DNA of 13,880 nucleotides from an uncultured Bacteroidales bacterium (GTDB lineage Bacteria; Bacteroidota; Bacteroidia; Bacteroidales; UBA932): positions 1 through 13,880 of the forward strand of contig CAJOQW010000074.1 of the NCBI GenBank assembly GCA_905236955.1, written 5' to 3'. Of the stretch, positions 7,322 through 13,814 are shown piece after piece. The notes under the pieces are model-generated. The model ran no database searches. It was not told the origin of the DNA and was given only the letters and a program-made list of their open reading frames with translations. The position numbers and the translations under genes were made by a program. Positions within the stretch are counted from its first letter, which is position 1, and each line of letters starts with the position of its first letter.

Positions 7322-7777
7322 TTACTCGCTTTCTACGGGGATAGCCGTGGTGGGTGATGGCTCGGATACGGAAAGGATCTCATATACGATATAGGGCTGC
7401 ATTCCCCTCCATGGCAGTGCGCCGCGGTATTCCTTATAGCGCACCTGTACGTTCTTGCCGCTGCATTTCATGAGGGAGTCGGCGACGGAATACACGGATC
7501 CGTTGGCCCTGTAGCCTATGGCGTCCTTGTCTACCGAGAAGGAGAATTCGTTGCTCTGCAGACCTGCGCTCTTGCCGCTCTTTTCGTTCCTGAAGCCGGA
7601 CATTATTATACGTCCTTCATAGGTTTTCCAAATCCAGCCCTTGTAGACCAGCTGATTGAGGTTTCCGGCCTTGACTCCATCCCCCCATTTGAAAAAGAAG
7701 TGGATGTAGCAGAATGCACCCAGCGCCAGGACCAGGATGAGAATGGTCCAGAGCAGAATTTTCTTACCTGTTTTCAT
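7322..7777 (-). CDS. Small membrane-anchored protein of unknown function
   Basis: The 151-residue protein has one N-terminal transmembrane or uncleaved signal segment (about 7-29: basic KTGKK, then a long aliphatic/aromatic run). The rest is a hydrophilic extracytoplasmic domain with GNLNQLVYKGWIWKTYEG, FSFSVDKDAIGY and an ending PWRGMQPYIVYEIL. It resembles a short Bacteroidota family that databases sometimes mislabel 6-phosphogluconate dehydrogenase; it has no such domain. I start it at the ATG ending at 7777. A longer frame to 7903 would run through the rpmE terminator and a promoter box. It is the first gene of a two-gene unit with the S9 peptidase, suggesting an envelope role, but no function can be assigned. 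Confidence 0.75.
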   Translation of the reverse strand: MKTGKKILLWTILILVLALGAFCYIHFFFKWGDGVKAGNLNQLVYKGWIWKTYEGRIIMSGFRNEKSGKSAGLQSNEFSFSVDKDAIGYRANGSVYSVADSLMKCSGKNVQVRYKEYRGALPWRGMQPYIVYEILSVSEPSPTTAIPVESE

Positions 7778-7782
7778 AGTCG

Positions 7783-7790
7783 CAAATATA
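7783..7790 (-). promoter_or_regulatory. -7 box for the membrane protein/S9 operon (TATATTTG)
   Basis: Minus-strand TATATTTG matches TAnnTTTG exactly. Only 5 bases separate it from the ATG, so transcription would start at or next to the start codon. It sits directly downstream of the rpmE terminator. A -33 TTTG at 19-bp spacing is not evident. Confidence 0.5.
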
Positions 7791-7791
7791 C

Positions 7792-7820
7792 AAAAAAGCC
7801 CGCAACCTTGTTGCAGGCTT
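7792..7820 (-). terminator. rpmE2 rho-independent terminator
   Basis: On the minus strand AAGCCTGCAAC and GTTGCGGGCTT form an 11-bp stem (one G/T pair) with loop AAG, running into six T. It lies 24 bases past the rpmE2 stop. This is a classical intrinsic terminator. Confidence 0.85.
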
Positions 7821-7844
7821 TTACCTATCTTGAAGAAAGAGGGA

Positions 7845-8096
7845 TTATTTCTTTCTGTTCTTGTAACGCTGGTAGAACATATCAACACGACCGGCGGTGT
7901 CAAGGATCTTGACCTTGCCGGTGTAGAACGGGTGAGATGTATTGGAGATCTCGACCTTTACGAGAGGGTATTCAACACCGTCGACCTCGAGCGTTTCCTT
8001 GGTGGTGGCGCAGCTGCGGGTGATGAACACATCATCGTTTGACATATCCTTGAAAGCTACAAGACGGTAGGATTCGGGATGTATTCCTTTTTTCAT
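7845..8096 (-). CDS. rpmE2: 50S ribosomal protein bL31, type B
   Basis: This is a large-subunit ribosomal protein at the central protuberance/intersubunit bridge. It is 83 residues, starting MKKGIHPESYRLVAF, with FITRSCATTKETLEVDG, VEISNTSHPFYTGK and VDMFYQRYKNRK, all typical of bL31. It lacks the CxxC zinc pair of type A, and its length of over 80 residues identifies the type B, zinc-independent form usual in Bacteroidota. It is a single-gene unit with its own promoter (TTG-N19-TATCTTTG) and strong terminator. The ATG at 8096 leaves a leader of roughly 20 bases. Confidence 0.95.
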   Translation of the reverse strand: MKKGIHPESYRLVAFKDMSNDDVFITRSCATTKETLEVDGVEYPLVKVEISNTSHPFYTGKVKILDTAGRVDMFYQRYKNRKK

Positions 8097-8122
8097 TCTC
8101 TAGAGATTTTTGAAAAAGCGTG

Positions 8123-8152
8123 CAAAGATACTCAATTTTTGCATTCCTGCAA
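8123..8152 (-). promoter_or_regulatory. rpmE2 promoter
   Basis: Minus strand: TTG at 8152-8150, exactly 19 bases, then TATCTTTG at 8130-8123. This fits the Bacteroidota -33/-7 arrangement. The box ends 26 bases before the rpmE2 ATG. Confidence 0.7.
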
Positions 8153-8171
8153 CGGTTTTATGCGTTTTTAT

Positions 8172-8198
8172 AAAGAAAAACCCGGAGGAGACTCCGGG
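8172..8198 (-). terminator. tRNA-Glu terminator
   Basis: On the minus strand CCCGGAG and CTCCGGG form a perfect 7-bp GC-rich stem with loop TCTC, followed by TTTTTCTTT. It starts 4 bases after the tRNA 3' end and isolates the tRNA from rpmE2. Confidence 0.85.
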
Positions 8199-8202
8199 CT
8201 TG

Positions 8203-8274
8203 TAGTGGGTAGGAGAATCGAACTCCTATTGCGAGATTGAGAATCTCGAGTACTGACCGTTATACGAACCCACC
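8203..8274 (-). tRNA. tRNA-Glu, anticodon CTC
   Basis: The 72-base cloverleaf on the minus strand has acceptor GGTGGGT/ACCCACT, D stem GTAT/GTAC, anticodon stem CGAGA/TCTCG with loop TTCTCAA (anticodon CTC, reading GAG), and T arm AGGAG-TTCGATT-CTCCT. The first acceptor pair is G-T. CCA is not encoded (CAA follows base 73), so it must be added after transcription. It has its own promoter and terminator. Confidence 0.93.
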
Positions 8275-8292
8275 AGTTAGCGATTTGGAATG

Positions 8293-8323
8293 CAAAGATA
8301 GAGATTTTTATTCAACTCGCAAA
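8293..8323 (-). promoter_or_regulatory. tRNA-Glu promoter
   Basis: Minus strand: TTTG at 8323-8320, 19 bases, then TATCTTTG at 8300-8293, a full match to the Bacteroidota consensus. It ends 18 bases before the tRNA. The 10-base core TATCTTTGCA is identical in the rpmE2 promoter. Confidence 0.8.
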
Positions 8324-8342
8324 TTTTTTATGCCTTATTTTG

Positions 8343-8350
8343 TAACTTTG
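8343..8350 (+). promoter_or_regulatory. -7 box for glmM (TAACTTTG)
   Basis: TAACTTTG matches TAnnTTTG and is only 4 bases before the glmM ATG, predicting a leaderless or nearly leaderless transcript. The position where its -33 element would lie (about 8320-8323) is occupied by the -33 TTTG of the divergent tRNA-Glu promoter. It has no plus-strand TTG there. Confidence 0.5.
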
Positions 8351-8354
8351 CGAT

Positions 8355-9767
8355 ATGACATTGATCAAATCCATTTCCGGCATCAGGGGCACCATTGGAG
8401 GTGCGGCCGGCGAAGGTCTTACCCCGGTAGATATCGTCAAGTTTACATATGCCTATTGCGCGAAAATGCGTGAACGCAAACGGCCGTTCGGGGCGAAATA
8501 TAAAGTTGTGGTAGGACGTGACGCCCGTTTGAGCGGACAGATGGTGGAGCAGCTGGTATGCGGCACCCTGGTCGCCTGTGGCGTTGACGTGGTAAAGTGC
8601 GGTTTCGCATCCACGCCCACTACCGAACTCGCGGTTACCTTTTCGAATGCGGACGGGGGCATAATCCTTACGGCTTCCCACAATCCGCGCCAGTGGAATG
8701 CATTGAAGCTCCTGAACGAGCACGGGGAATTCCTCTCCGCGGAGCAGGGGCAGGCAATCCTTGACTGCGCCGAAGCCGGCGAATTCGATTTTGCCGCAGT
8801 AGATGACCTGGGACATATCGAGGAACATGATTTCACCGACGAACATATCGATTCCGTCCTTGACCTGAAGGCCGTCGATGTGCCGGCCATCAGGGCGGCG
8901 CATTTCAAAGTCGTGCTGGATGCTGTCAACAGCGTGGGTGGCATAATAATGCCCAGGCTCCTTGCCCGCCTCGGAGTGGAGTGCATCAGGCTCAATTGCG
9001 AGCCTACCGGGGACTTTGCCCACAATCCCGAGCCCCTGCCGGCCAATCTTACAGCCCTCAGCGATACTGTTGTCCGTGAAGGGGCGGACCTCGGCATCAG
9101 CGTCGATCCCGATGTCGACCGCCTTGCTTTCATCTGCGAGGACGGCAAACCTTTCGTCGAGGAATACACGCTCGTGAGTGTTGCCGATTACCTCCTGGGC
9201 CTCGCCGAAAAGGAAGGCGGGAGGAACCTCGCGACTGTTTCGAACCTTTCAAGCAGCAGGGCCTTGCGCGACGTCACCGAGGCCCACGGCGGAACTTATC
9301 ATGCCGCTGCCGTCGGAGAAGTCAACGTGACCACCAAAATGCATGAGGTCGGCGCCCTGATAGGAGGAGAAGGCAACGGGGGAGTGATTTATCCGGCAAG
9401 CCATTACGGGCGCGACGCCATGGTCGGCGTGGCACTCTTCCTGAGCAATCTGGCCCACAAGGGAATGAAGGCGGGTGAATACAAGAAGACCCTTCCGCAG
9501 TATCACATTGCCAAGAACCGTATCGATCTCAGCGACAAGGCTTTGATAGACAAGATCCTGGATTCGATGAAGGAGCGTTTCGCCTCCGGGAAGGTCTCTA
9601 CGTTCGACGGCGTGAAGGTCGATTTCGAAGAAAAAAGGGAGTGGGTGCATCTGAGGCGGTCCAATACCGAACCCATCATCCGCGTGTATTCCGAAGCCCC
9701 TACCGCTGAAAGGGCGGAAGCCTTGGGGGAAGAAGTCGTCTCCTTGGCCAAAAGCATTATAGGCTGA
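8355..9767 (+). CDS. glmM: Phosphoglucosamine mutase-type alpha-D-phosphohexomutase
   Basis: This enzyme interconverts hexose 6- and 1-phosphates. As GlmM it makes glucosamine-1-phosphate for UDP-GlcNAc, the precursor of peptidoglycan and LPS. All four family loops are present: phosphoserine loop TASHNP (106-111, Ser108), metal loop DPDVDR (251-256), sugar-binding loop GGEGNGG (337-343) and phosphate-binding loop RRSNTEPIIR (434-443). The start MTLIKSISGIRG fits members that begin right at the substrate loop. At 470 residues length is normal. Bacteroidota homologues of this type are usually named GlmM or phosphomannomutase, so substrate preference between GlcN and Man phosphates is not settled by sequence. 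Its stop overlaps the next gene's start (TGATG), indicating coupled translation with a NamZ-like protein. Confidence 0.88.
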   Translation: MTLIKSISGIRGTIGGAAGEGLTPVDIVKFTYAYCAKMRERKRPFGAKYKVVVGRDARLSGQMVEQLVCGTLVACGVDVVKCGFASTPTTELAVTFSNADGGIILTASHNPRQWNALKLLNEHGEFLSAEQGQAILDCAEAGEFDFAAVDDLGHIEEHDFTDEHIDSVLDLKAVDVPAIRAAHFKVVLDAVNSVGGIIMPRLLARLGVECIRLNCEPTGDFAHNPEPLPANLTALSDTVVREGADLGISVDPDVDRLAFICEDGKPFVEEYTLVSVADYLLGLAEKEGGRNLATVSNLSSSRALRDVTEAHGGTYHAAAVGEVNVTTKMHEVGALIGGEGNGGVIYPASHYGRDAMVGVALFLSNLAHKGMKAGEYKKTLPQYHIAKNRIDLSDKALIDKILDSMKERFASGKVSTFDGVKVDFEEKREWVHLRRSNTEPIIRVYSEAPTAERAEALGEEVVSLAKSIIG

Positions 9768-10807
9768 TGTTTTCGTTCAGGACCACCCCGCTCCAGGATC
9801 AGCTGGACAAAGCCCTCACCGAAGGCAAGGTAGGGGTTTTCTGCACACCGTCCTGCTGGGATGCTGTCACCGGCAAGTATCTTTACGAGCATTTTGCCGA
9901 AAGGGGCAACCTTGCACATACTTTCTTGCCGGAAGACGGGCACATACCTTTCGATCTTGAAGATATCACAGGGCTGGATGCCGTTGTGGTTGAAATCCAG
10001 GACGTCGGCTCCCGCTATTTTCCATATACCGTGGATGTGCTGCGGCTCATGAACGCCATGAACAGCCTTGAAAATGCCCCGGCGCTTTATGTGGTGGACC
10101 ATCCGAATCCCGCCGGAAGGGAAGTCGAAGGCACAATGCCTGCCGGAATGACCGACCAGTGGACCCCTTCTGTTGCGCACCGGCACGGCCTTACCCTCGG
10201 TGAACTCTGCTACCTCTATTCAGCAGAGATCGGCGCGCGTTTCGCCCTGCATGTGGTTTCGGCGGAAATCGCCGATACCGCACGCATACTCATGCCGTGG
10301 ACCATTCCTCCCGCGCATGATTTCCCCGGGGTCTTCACGCCTTATTTCTATTCGGGCGGAAGTCTGTGGAACGACACGAATATCAGTCCTGGCATAGGTA
10401 CGAAGCGGCCATACGAGGTCATAGGCGCCCCGTTTCTCAAAAAGGACGTCACCGGTCTTCCCCTTCCCGAAGGACTGCTGGCGCGCCCGCTGGATTATCT
10501 TCCCGTCGAGGGTATCTATGAAGGTTCCCTCTGTCATGGGATACAGTTCATACTGCTTCCCGGGGCCCGGTACCATTCCCTTTTACATACAGTCCGCTTG
10601 ATGCGGTGGATGCTGGAGCATTATTCCGAATTCCATATTTTGGAATCCATTTATAGCCGTGTGGCAGACCCGGTTATAACTGAATATCTAAAGGGGAACA
10701 TTACATTCGATATAGTGGAGGAGCATGTGAAGGAGGGGGAACAGAAGTGGATACGCAAGGCTAAGCGTTTCGTCCTGTATGACGACCAACCCATAAGGAT
10801 CAAATGA
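9767..10807 (+). CDS. NamZ/DUF1343-like protein, divergent and without signal peptide
   Basis: This is related to exo-beta-N-acetylmuramidase NamZ (DUF1343), which removes terminal MurNAc from peptidoglycan fragments. Family blocks seen are EIQDVGSRYFPYT (76-88), VVDHPNPAGREVEG (109-122), RHGLTLGEL (139-147) and TNISPGIGTKRPYEVIGAP (204-222). Two things are odd. No signal peptide or lipobox precedes the fold, although characterised NamZ proteins are exported. The N-terminal active-site region is altered: where the family has PEHG followed by a glycine-rich segment of about 30 residues, this protein has LPEDG (54-58) and goes almost directly into the QDVG strand. It is thus 346 residues and may be cytosolic. 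The ATG shares its A with the glmM stop (TGATG). Position after glmM suggests amino-sugar or cell-wall recycling; activity is unproven. Confidence 0.78.
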   Translation: MFSFRTTPLQDQLDKALTEGKVGVFCTPSCWDAVTGKYLYEHFAERGNLAHTFLPEDGHIPFDLEDITGLDAVVVEIQDVGSRYFPYTVDVLRLMNAMNSLENAPALYVVDHPNPAGREVEGTMPAGMTDQWTPSVAHRHGLTLGELCYLYSAEIGARFALHVVSAEIADTARILMPWTIPPAHDFPGVFTPYFYSGGSLWNDTNISPGIGTKRPYEVIGAPFLKKDVTGLPLPEGLLARPLDYLPVEGIYEGSLCHGIQFILLPGARYHSLLHTVRLMRWMLEHYSEFHILESIYSRVADPVITEYLKGNITFDIVEEHVKEGEQKWIRKAKRFVLYDDQPIRIK

Positions 10808-11112
10808 ATACTAAGAAGTAGACTTTCAACCTGGTCGGCAACTATGCCGGAATCGGGCTTATGGAGCGGATTACCAAGCCGGTGCTCATGCCGCTCGTGC
10901 TGCTCAATGCCTTGCTTGCGCTTGAGGGATCGCTTGCGCCAAAGTGGGTGTACACCCTGCTTTCATTCGCACTCTGTTTCCATTGTGCCGGCGATATTTT
11001 TCTCATGGTTGGCAGTTTCCAGTTTTTCGCCGCGGGGCTTCTCTATTTCCATCGTCCGGCCTTATCGGAGGAGGTAACCAAATTCAACTGGAACAAGCCT
11101 GAAGGATTGTGA
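10804..11112 (+). pseudogene. Decayed YhhN-family (lysoplasmalogenase-like) membrane protein gene
   Basis: An ATG at 10804 overlaps the preceding stop (ATGA) but hits an in-frame TAG after five codons (10819-10821). The same frame then stays open to 11112. The translated remnant matches the first part of YhhN/TMEM86 proteins: TKPVLMPLVLLNAL, then LCFHCAGDIFLMVG with the conserved GD, then FFAAGLLYFH. After that, homology stops and the usual five or so further helices are absent (family about 200-230 residues). An internal ATG at 10861 could still give an 83-residue fragment. TAG is a normal stop here: clpX, kbl, the S9 gene and the OmpA gene all end in it. I therefore read this as a nonsense mutation plus 3' truncation rather than recoding. 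Confidence 0.7.
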
Positions 11113-11119
11113 CAGGTAG

Positions 11120-12976
11120 TCAGAGGGGATCGACGTCCAGGATGATATTGCCCTGGACCTTGTGCCCCGTACTGAACGCCTTAATGGCGGCAGAAAGGGC
11201 TATTTTCTTCGCGTTCAGATCCTTTTCGCGCTTGAAGACTACCCGGAGGACTGATTTGCCGTCCGCACGGGGAATGGTGTCGCTGGCATTGAAGCCGTCC
11301 TCTCTGAGTTTGCTTGAAAGTTCTGCTCCGATTACCGAAGCGTCTCCTCGTGCAGGCAGGATCACATCGACGATGCGGGTGTAAGGCGGAAGGGCAAACC
11401 GGCGCCGCTCTTCCAGGAGAGGCTCAGCGCTTTTCATCGAGAATACCTGATGGCCGGATCCTGAAGTCTGAATCATCACATACCCGCACTCGCCGCGCAG
11501 CTTGTCGAGGAATTGGAATGCCCGCTCGTCGCTACGGAAGTCCTCTGCCTTGAACAGGGCGTCTGCACTTAGTATGGCAATAAGTTGATAATCTGATAGA
11601 TCGCAGCGTTGTGCTTCAGGAATGCTAAAGATATGGAAACAGTCCTTCCGCTCTTTGAAGAGGGCATCCAACTGAGCGGTGGCTTCTTCTTCCTTCTCAA
11701 ATCCGCGGATAATGGCAACCTTGTTTCCGGTATCAGCCTGCAGGCAGTCTGCAATCGACTTATACAACTTTTTCGAGATGCACCCGAGCATGCCGTTCTT
11801 TTTCCTTTCAACGCCGGTATCGACAGTGACTGCTGTTCCCTGGCGGACTCCGTCAACTGTCTTGTCCACCATTGTGTAGCGGCCGGTACGGGCGTTCAGG
11901 AGGGACTCCAGGGAAGGGGAGGAAGATCCGAGCAGGATTCCTGCGCCGTGGATTCCCGCAAGGACTATCGCGGCGTCGCGCGCGTTGTAACGCGGGGCGC
12001 ATTCTGATTGTTTGTAGAATGCAGATTGTTCCCCGTCGACTATGACAATCCCAAGGTCGCAGAATGGAAGGAAGATGCTCGAGCGCGTGCCCAGGACGAC
12101 ATAGGGCTCCCCGCTGCGGACATGGTCGGAAATCTTCCTGCGGCGGACGGCGCTCGCTCCTGAGTGATGTACCAGGAGCATCTCCCCGAAAGCCTCTTCA
12201 AGTTCCTTGCGAAGCGACTCGGCCAGACTGATTTCGGGAACCAGCAGCATGGCATTCTTCCCTCTCTTGAGGTATTCCCGAATGAGGCTGAGGTAAGTCC
12301 CTGTCCTCTCCGTGGATTTGAATAGTACGGGTTTGTTGATTTTCAACGCATTGGTAATCAAGCTGTCAGGGGTATTCGCCTGAAGTATGGTTCCATATTG
12401 GGCTTGGCTACTGAAGATATTGCTGCCGAGCGATGCGAGACGGGCCCTCGCCAAGGCCAGTTCGTCCGCGACCTTGTCCCTTTCTGCGCAAAGCCTGGAC
12501 CTGACACTTTCGCTGTGACGGCTATTGAGGGCGCTTAGTTTAGCCTCGAGCCGGGACTCGAGCTTGCTTATGCGGTTCTGCCAAAGGGCGATTTCTTTCT
12601 CGAGCAGGAGCTCCCTGCGTTTTGCGGCTCGCAGCTGCACCTCTTCCGATGCGAGGCGGGGAAGGGGATAGGCTGCCTTGTACACTTCCCCCAAAGTGCA
12701 TAGGTAATAAGATGAAAGGAAGCGCCAGAACTCAAGTTCGCGGGATGATACCGGTGAAAGACCGGTGTCCAGCTCCCCTGCGGGCGCTATCTTGGAAGGG
12801 TCTATCCCAGGAGTGACGCCCGTCTGTGCGACGACCCCGATATACCATTTGCGGGCAAATAAAACCTTTATCCGGTCGCCGGTCCTTACGAAAGTTCCGG
12901 CTCCGGGCAGATAATAACAAGGCTCCCACTCCAGGCGGAGTGGGAGTATGACCTTGATATATTGTCTGGTGTCCAA
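11120..12976 (-). CDS. priA: PriA homologue with ruined helicase motifs (probable pseudohelicase)
   Basis: PriA reloads the replicative helicase at stalled forks. The N-terminal 3'-DNA-binding region is recognisable (YIKVILPL at 6-13, GDRIKVLF at 33-40), as is the helicase core by its neutral blocks: LLVPEISL (244-251), GTRSSIFLPF (296-305), YKQ (321-323), RYNARD (329-334), LGSSSPSLES (349-358), FRSDERAFQFL (480-490) and the final DVDP. The catalytic residues are gone. The Walker A site reads FKSTERTGTY (219-228) for GVTGSGKTEVY, the DEEH box reads DGEQ (314-317), the motif VI region reads KLRGECGYV (492-500), and the eight zinc-binding cysteines and GTQM motif are absent. Residues 111-183 are a long charged coiled coil where a winged helix is expected. 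The frame is open for 618 codons (family 730-820). The start is TTG at 12976, 6 bases after the OmpA gene; the next in-frame Met is residue 243. Confidence 0.85.
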   Translation of the reverse strand: MDTRQYIKVILPLRLEWEPCYYLPGAGTFVRTGDRIKVLFARKWYIGVVAQTGVTPGIDPSKIAPAGELDTGLSPVSSRELEFWRFLSSYYLCTLGEVYKAAYPLPRLASEEVQLRAAKRRELLLEKEIALWQNRISKLESRLEAKLSALNSRHSESVRSRLCAERDKVADELALARARLASLGSNIFSSQAQYGTILQANTPDSLITNALKINKPVLFKSTERTGTYLSLIREYLKRGKNAMLLVPEISLAESLRKELEEAFGEMLLVHHSGASAVRRRKISDHVRSGEPYVVLGTRSSIFLPFCDLGIVIVDGEQSAFYKQSECAPRYNARDAAIVLAGIHGAGILLGSSSPSLESLLNARTGRYTMVDKTVDGVRQGTAVTVDTGVERKKNGMLGCISKKLYKSIADCLQADTGNKVAIIRGFEKEEEATAQLDALFKERKDCFHIFSIPEAQRCDLSDYQLIAILSADALFKAEDFRSDERAFQFLDKLRGECGYVMIQTSGSGHQVFSMKSAEPLLEERRRFALPPYTRIVDVILPARGDASVIGAELSSKLREDGFNASDTIPRADGKSVLRVVFKREKDLNAKKIALSAAIKAFSTGHKVQGNIILDVDPL

Positions 12977-12982
12977 TGAATA

Positions 12983-13675
12983 CTACTGGAGGGTGCCGGT
13001 CTGGGCTTCCCTGATCATCTCCTCGTTGGCGGTGATGTACACCTCGACACGGCGGTTCAGCTGACGGCCTTCCTTGGTGTCATTGGATGCGACGGGCATG
13101 CTGTAGGACTTGCCTTCGGTAGTCATGCGGCTGGAAGCGATTCCGAGGCCCTCGAGATATTTTTCGACGGACTGGGCCCTCTGGAGTGAAAGCCTTTCGT
13201 TGACTTCGTCGGAACCGGTGTTGTCGGTGTGGCCCCAGATGGTGATGTCGGTCTCGACCATGTCGGACATGGTCTTTGCGAATTCGGCGAGGGACTTCTT
13301 CGCGGGAGCCTTGAGTTCGGACTTGTTGGTGTCGAAAAGGATACCGCTGTCGAAGGTGACCCTGATGGCCTTGAGGCCGTTGGCGTCGAGGGTGGTGTCA
13401 ACCTTGGTGTTCTCGAGTTTGGCCAGTTCTTCGGCCTTCTTGTCCATCTTGTTGCCGATGAGGACACCTGCCGTGCCGCCGATGGCAGTTCCGATGGTTG
13501 CTCCGATGGCTGTGCCCTTTGCATCCTTACCGATGAGGCCGCCGATTGCAGCTCCGATGGCTGCACCGGCGCCACTGCCTATAAGACCTCCCTTCTGGGC
13601 CTGGTTCATAGAGGAACATCCTGCCACTGAGAAGAGGATGAGCCCGCACATGAAAATTGAAATGTACTTTTTCAT
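12983..13675 (-). CDS. OmpA-family glycine-zipper lipoprotein
   Basis: This is an envelope lipoprotein that should anchor the outer membrane to peptidoglycan. A type II signal peptide ends in SVAGC, so Cys20 is the likely lipidated residue. Residues 29-76 are a glycine zipper (GSGAGAAIGAAIGGLIG, then repeated AIGATIGTAIGG) of the kind that inserts in or packs against membranes. Residues 105-216 form the OmpA peptidoglycan-binding domain with FDTNKSELK, GHTDNTGSDEVNERLSLQRAQSV (Asp and Arg that bind diaminopimelate) and QLNRRVEV. The domain order matches the YiaD type. At 230 residues it is complete. It precedes the PriA homologue by 6 bases and likely shares its transcript. Three alternating TTAATA half-sites lie directly upstream of its ATG. 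Confidence 0.92.
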   Translation of the reverse strand: MKKYISIFMCGLILFSVAGCSSMNQAQKGGLIGSGAGAAIGAAIGGLIGKDAKGTAIGATIGTAIGGTAGVLIGNKMDKKAEELAKLENTKVDTTLDANGLKAIRVTFDSGILFDTNKSELKAPAKKSLAEFAKTMSDMVETDITIWGHTDNTGSDEVNERLSLQRAQSVEKYLEGLGIASSRMTTEGKSYSMPVASNDTKEGRQLNRRVEVYITANEEMIREAQTGTLQ

Positions 13676-13676
13676 T

Positions 13677-13699
13677 TTAATACGTATTAAGAATTAATA
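13677..13699. repeat. Three alternating TTAATA half-sites upstream of the OmpA-family gene
   Basis: TTAATA (13677-13682), its inverse TATTAA (13685-13690) and TTAATA (13694-13699) are separated by CG and GAA. The first pair is part of a perfect 14-bp palindrome TTAATACGTATTAA (13677-13690). The array begins one base upstream of the ATG, inside the predicted leader. It could be an operator or an RNA hairpin covering the translation start. Confidence 0.45.
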
Positions 13700-13718
13700 G
13701 GTTTTCATAAACATCATG

Positions 13719-13749
13719 CAATAATAGCAAATCCCGTGCTAAAATGCAA
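13719..13749 (-). promoter_or_regulatory. Candidate promoter of the OmpA-family gene
   Basis: Minus strand: TTG at 13749-13747, 20 bases, then TATTATTG at 13726-13719, one mismatch to TAnnTTTG. It predicts a leader of roughly 35-40 bases that contains the TTAATA array. Confidence 0.4.
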
Positions 13750-13772
13750 GATAAAAAATAATCAAATAAAAC

Positions 13773-13803
13773 TTTGCGAGTTTGGGAAAATTATCTATAT
13801 TTG
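13773..13803 (+). promoter_or_regulatory. tRNA-Phe promoter
   Basis: TTTG at 13773-13776, 19 bases, then TATATTTG at 13796-13803: a full consensus match, 11 bases before the tRNA 5' end. Confidence 0.8.
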
Positions 13804-13814
13804 CAGTCCCAAAT

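Noticed and set aside
7778..7903. N-terminal extension of the small membrane protein
   Set aside because: It runs through the rpmE2 terminator and a promoter box; the ATG at 7777 directly precedes a normal membrane anchor.
10819..10821. TAG read as a sense codon (recoding or suppression) in the YhhN remnant
   Set aside because: TAG is the genuine stop of clpX, kbl, the S9 gene and the OmpA gene in this window, and the remnant is also truncated at its 3' end.
11135..11158. Inverted repeat GTCCAGG/CCTGGAC near the 3' end of the PriA homologue
   Set aside because: It lies within coding sequence, has a 10-base loop and no T tract on either strand, so chance is the simplest explanation.
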